NCBI GenBank assembly: GCA_937902315.1
Contig: CALGUG010000037.1
Coordinates: 1 to 6,690 of the forward strand
From: an uncultured Chloroflexales bacterium
Lineage (GTDB): Bacteria; Chloroflexota; Chloroflexia; Chloroflexales; Chloroflexaceae
Direction: 5' to 3'
DNA length: 6,690 bases
Below are positions 4,462-6,690 of the stretch, piece after piece (the first letter of the stretch is position 1; each line of letters opens with the position of its first letter). Made by a program: the position numbers and the translations under genes. The notes under the pieces were generated by a model. The model had not been told where the DNA came from. It searched no databases and saw only the letters and a list, made by a program, of their open reading frames with translations.

Positions 4462-5874
4462 TTAGGGCAGGCTGCGTAGCTCTAGTTCCGAGAAGCGCGC
4501 TGTCACCGTTGTATCGCCAGCGGCGGCCACCACACCATACTGTTGGGTTTGGGGCATGCCCGGAATAGCCGCCTCGGTGGTGATCATACCGTTAATGATC
4601 AGGGTGAGCTGATTGGCCTGCACTCGCACCACCATGCGGTTCTTTGCGCCCGCCGATGTGTCGATATGCTCGCTGCTGCCTTGATCGATCACCAGAATGC
4701 GGCCGCCGGTGCGCTGCTCGACCCGATAGGTGCCGGAGCGCGGCTGAATCAGACAGACCACATAGTTCGAGCGGTCGAGGAAGCGTACCAACAGCCCTGC
4801 GCTGCCCGTATCGGCTTCGATCGTTACGCCGATGCTATAGTCGCTGCCGCCCGTTAGGGTGCGATAGCTCCAGATATTGCCGATTCCGGGCGAGGCTGTG
4901 ACTTGGTAGGTACCTGAGCTAACATAGCCTACGCTCCAGCCTTGACCCTCTTGGTTGGTCCAGCCTTGGCGCGCAAAGTCGTCGGCGATCAGCACTTGGC
5001 CGCTTTCGACAACTGGAGTTGAGGTGCGTGTGCTGGGCGCTGTTGGCGAGGAAGTCGGCGAGGCAGTGGGCGAGCTGGTGGGAGCTTGGGTATTGGTCGC
5101 TTGGCGGGTTGCAGTCGCTGCGCGCGTAGCGGTCGCTGCACTAATCGCCTCGGGCGTGGCAGTAGCAGCGGGCTGCTGCGGTTCGTCGTTCGTTTGATCA
5201 ACAGCCGCCGCAGAGATCGACGTGCTCTCAACGACGGTGGGTTCGTTTCCCCCCTGCCCTCCAGTCAGTCGGCTCGCTTGGCCGCGCAGACCAACGGCTA
5301 CGCCGACGATCGCTGCTACGGCGGCGCTTCCCAAAGCCCCACCGATGATCATTCGGCGCATACGCTGGTTGTTCTTTGGCTCAGCGGCAGACGAAGCTGG
5401 CGCAGCGGCTGCGCTGGGCTGAACCTGGGCCTCGAGCATGGCGATCAAGGCTGCGCTGTCGCGATAGAAGGGGTTGAGTTGCTGAAGCTGGCGCAAGAGT
5501 GCGAGCGCTTGCACATTTCGCCCCGCTTCGATATGAGCACGGGCCTGATTATAAAGCTCGGCTTGGTGGTCGCGCGGAGGCGGCGGAGTCTGCGGCTTGG
5601 GCGGCGGTGTGGCCGCCGTTCCTTGCGAGCCAAGGCTTTTGCGGTTATAGGCCGAACGTGCCGCAAAGTCGCTTAAGGTCGCATAGGCCTCGTTAATACG
5701 CAGCGTGCGCTGGCGAGCGTACTCCTGCTCTTCCGGCGAAGCCGACATAAAGCGGTCTGGATGGTAGCGGATAATCTGTTGGCGGTACGCGCGTTTGATT
5801 TCTTCAGAGCTGGCGTTGCGTTCCACGCCAAGCAACGCATAGTAATCGAGGCGCTCAAAATCGAAATCCTGCAC
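4462..5874 (-). CDS. Membrane-anchored J-domain protein with extracytoplasmic LamG-like domain
   Basis: 470 residues. Residues 9-78 form a complete J domain with the H38-P-D40 motif that stimulates DnaK/Hsp70 ATPase. A Pro-rich linker (89-101) and a helical TPR-like hairpin pair (103-150) follow. RMRR at 171-174 then precedes one membrane span (about 175-196, IIGGALGSAAVAAIVGVAVG), so the J domain should be cytoplasmic and the rest outside. Residues 215-290 are a low-complexity Thr/Ser/Pro/Ala linker. Residues 292-470 are a beta-rich domain beginning LIADDF and containing YSIGVTIEADTGSAGLLVRF and YVVCLIQPRSGTYRV, resembling the LamG/concanavalin-like (DUF1080-like) domain on extracytoplasmic parts of Chloroflexota proteins, including Ser/Thr kinases. 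It is not a DnaJ chaperone proper: there is no Gly/Phe or zinc region. GTG start, with GGAGG seven bases upstream. A role in sensing or envelope quality control is inference. Confidence 0.88.
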   Translation of the reverse strand: MQDFDFERLDYYALLGVERNASSEEIKRAYRQQIIRYHPDRFMSASPEEQEYARQRTLRINEAYATLSDFAARSAYNRKSLGSQGTAATPPPKPQTPPPPRDHQAELYNQARAHIEAGRNVQALALLRQLQQLNPFYRDSAALIAMLEAQVQPSAAAAPASSAAEPKNNQRMRRMIIGGALGSAAVAAIVGVAVGLRGQASRLTGGQGGNEPTVVESTSISAAAVDQTNDEPQQPAATATPEAISAATATRAATATRQATNTQAPTSSPTASPTSSPTAPSTRTSTPVVESGQVLIADDFARQGWTNQEGQGWSVGYVSSGTYQVTASPGIGNIWSYRTLTGGSDYSIGVTIEADTGSAGLLVRFLDRSNYVVCLIQPRSGTYRVEQRTGGRILVIDQGSSEHIDTSAGAKNRMVVRVQANQLTLIINGMITTEAAIPGMPQTQQYGVVAAAGDTTVTARFSELELRSLP

Positions 5875-5926
5875 CCGATAGCCTCCAAAAACTGTTTGAA
5901 TAGTTCCTAATATTTAAACCGCGACC

Positions 5927-5935
5927 ATTATACCA
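5927..5935 (-). promoter_or_regulatory. Extended -10 promoter of the J-domain gene
   Basis: On the - strand TGGTATAAT (5935-5927) is a perfect TATAAT with the TGn extension. No clear -35 is seen. Transcription would start near 5920, giving a leader of about 46 bases with GGAGG (5886-5882) before the GTG. A 9-bp inverted repeat, CAAAAACTG (5886-5894) and CAGTTTTTG (5934-5942), has one arm next to the -10 and the other at the ribosome site. Confidence 0.65.
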
Positions 5936-5951
5936 GTTTTTGAGCAATCGG

Positions 5952-6690
5952 CTATGAGCTAGGTTTGGATTGTTGTTGAGAGAGCTGCTGCAATTGGCTT
6001 AAATTGTCGCGAACAATCACAGTGGTTGGATGCTCTGGTCCTAATATCTGCTCTCTGATCTCCAAGGCCCGTAGATAGAGCGGTTCTGCCTCTCCATAGC
6101 GTCCTTGGGAAGAGTAGAGAAGTGCCAGATCATTGAGGCTGCTGGCGGTATCAGGGTGGTGTGCTCCCAACTCCTGCTCTCTGATCTCCAAGGCTCGCAG
6201 ATAGAGCGGTTCTGCCTCCCCATACCGTCCTTGGGAGTAGTAGAGATTGGCCAGATCATTGAGGCTTAGGGCGGTCAATGGGTGACGCGCTCCCAACTCT
6301 TGCTCTCTGATCTCCAAGGCCCGCAGATAGAGCGGTTCTGCCTCCCCATACCGTCCTTGGAAGTAGTAGAGAAGTGCCAGATCATTGAGGCTTAGGGCGG
6401 TATCAGGGTGGCGCGCTCCCAACTCCTGCTCTCTGATCTCCAAGGCCCGTAGATAGAGTGGTTCTGCCTCCCCATACCGTCCTTGGGATCTATAGAGAAG
6501 TGCCAGATTATTGAGGCTGCCGGCGGTCAATGGGTGGCGCGCTCCCAACTCCTGCTCTGAAATCTCCAAGGCCCGTATATAGAGTGGTTCTGCCTCCCCA
6601 TACCGTCCTTGGGAGTAGTACAAAATGGCCAAAGTATTGAGGCTGCCGGCGGTCAATGGGTGGCGCGCTCCCAACTCCTGCTCTGAAATC
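5952..6690 (-). CDS. C-terminal end of a kinesin-light-chain-type TPR protein (5' partial)
   Basis: An open frame runs in from the right edge (no start in the window; it reads I-S-E-Q-E-L-G from the edge) and ends at TAG 5954-5952, giving 245 visible residues. It holds five full 42-residue TPR units plus a final half. Each unit follows the pattern LGARHPxTAxSLNxLAxLYxSQGRYGEAEPLYLRALEIREQE, the TPR_10/TPR_12 type. The last half-unit (LGPEHPTTVIVRDNLSQLQQL) degenerates into a Gln/Ser-rich tail. In Chloroflexota such arrays commonly form the sensor end of STAND/NB-ARC ATPases or CHAT-protease proteins; the effector part is outside the window, so the class is unknown. It lies 77 bases upstream of the J-domain gene in the same direction, with no terminator between them, so read-through is possible. 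Confidence 0.9.
   Translation of the reverse strand, partial: ISEQELGARHPLTAGSLNTLAILYYSQGRYGEAEPLYIRALEISEQELGARHPLTAGSLNNLALLYRSQGRYGEAEPLYLRALEIREQELGARHPDTALSLNDLALLYYFQGRYGEAEPLYLRALEIREQELGARHPLTALSLNDLANLYYSQGRYGEAEPLYLRALEIREQELGAHHPDTASSLNDLALLYSSQGRYGEAEPLYLRALEIREQILGPEHPTTVIVRDNLSQLQQLSQQQSKPSS
6054..6690 (-). repeat. 126-bp coding tandem repeats (TPR units)
   Basis: The word TCTGATCTCC, or its variant TCTGAAATCTCC, recurs at exactly 126-base steps (6054, 6180, 6306, 6432, 6558, 6684), marking five complete units and the start of a sixth. Long stretches such as GGTTCTGCCTCCCCATACCG are identical between units even at silent positions, indicating recent duplication or gene conversion. 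The two units nearest the edge share GAAATC in place of TGATC-type GATC, forming a subfamily (EIS instead of EIR). Confidence 0.95.

Overview
The window looks like a chromosomal segment from a filamentous or gliding member of the Chloroflexota (Herpetosiphon/Chloroflexales-like). This is inferred from protein style: kinesin-light-chain-type TPR arrays, a Thr/Pro-rich extracytoplasmic linker followed by a LamG-like domain, and a two-gene lipoate ligase. No rRNA or other marker gene confirms it. Base composition is moderately GC-rich in the genes, with AT-rich promoter regions and an AT-rich tail in the first partial gene.

Layout. (1) 1-287, + strand: the 3' end of a gene for an alpha-helical repeat protein, closed by a 15-bp perfect hairpin (311-345) that it shares with the opposing operon. 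(2) 2923-369, - strand: a tight operon encoding the lipoate ligase accessory domain (lplB), the lipoate ligase catalytic subunit (lplA, GTGA start/stop overlap) and a cytoplasmic beta-lactamase-fold serine hydrolase. (3) 2924-3050: a divergent promoter region with an 8-bp dyad and an extended -10 that serves peptide deformylase (def, 3051-3611, +), which has its own strong terminator. (4) 3655-4461: about 800 bases with no credible gene, made of repeats: a 249-bp segment bounded by 19-bp inverted repeats, a GC-rich palindrome, another hairpin, and a 212-bp tandem duplication whose downstream copy supplies half of the terminator of the next gene. (5) 5874-4462, - strand: a J-domain protein with a single membrane span and an extracytoplasmic LamG-like domain, with its own extended -10 promoter. 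(6) 6690-5952, - strand: the C-terminal end of a TPR protein built of near-identical 126-bp units, running off the window.

The genes do not form one obvious pathway. lplB and lplA should work together in lipoate salvage. def is housekeeping (N-formyl removal from nascent proteins). The serine hydrolase is probably co-transcribed with lplBA, but its substrate is unknown. The J-domain membrane protein may link DnaK recruitment to something sensed outside the cytoplasm, which is inference from its architecture. I saw no clear new defence, toxin-antitoxin, CRISPR or mobile-element system. The most unusual items are the J-domain/membrane/LamG architecture and the repeat-built intergenic region beside its terminator.
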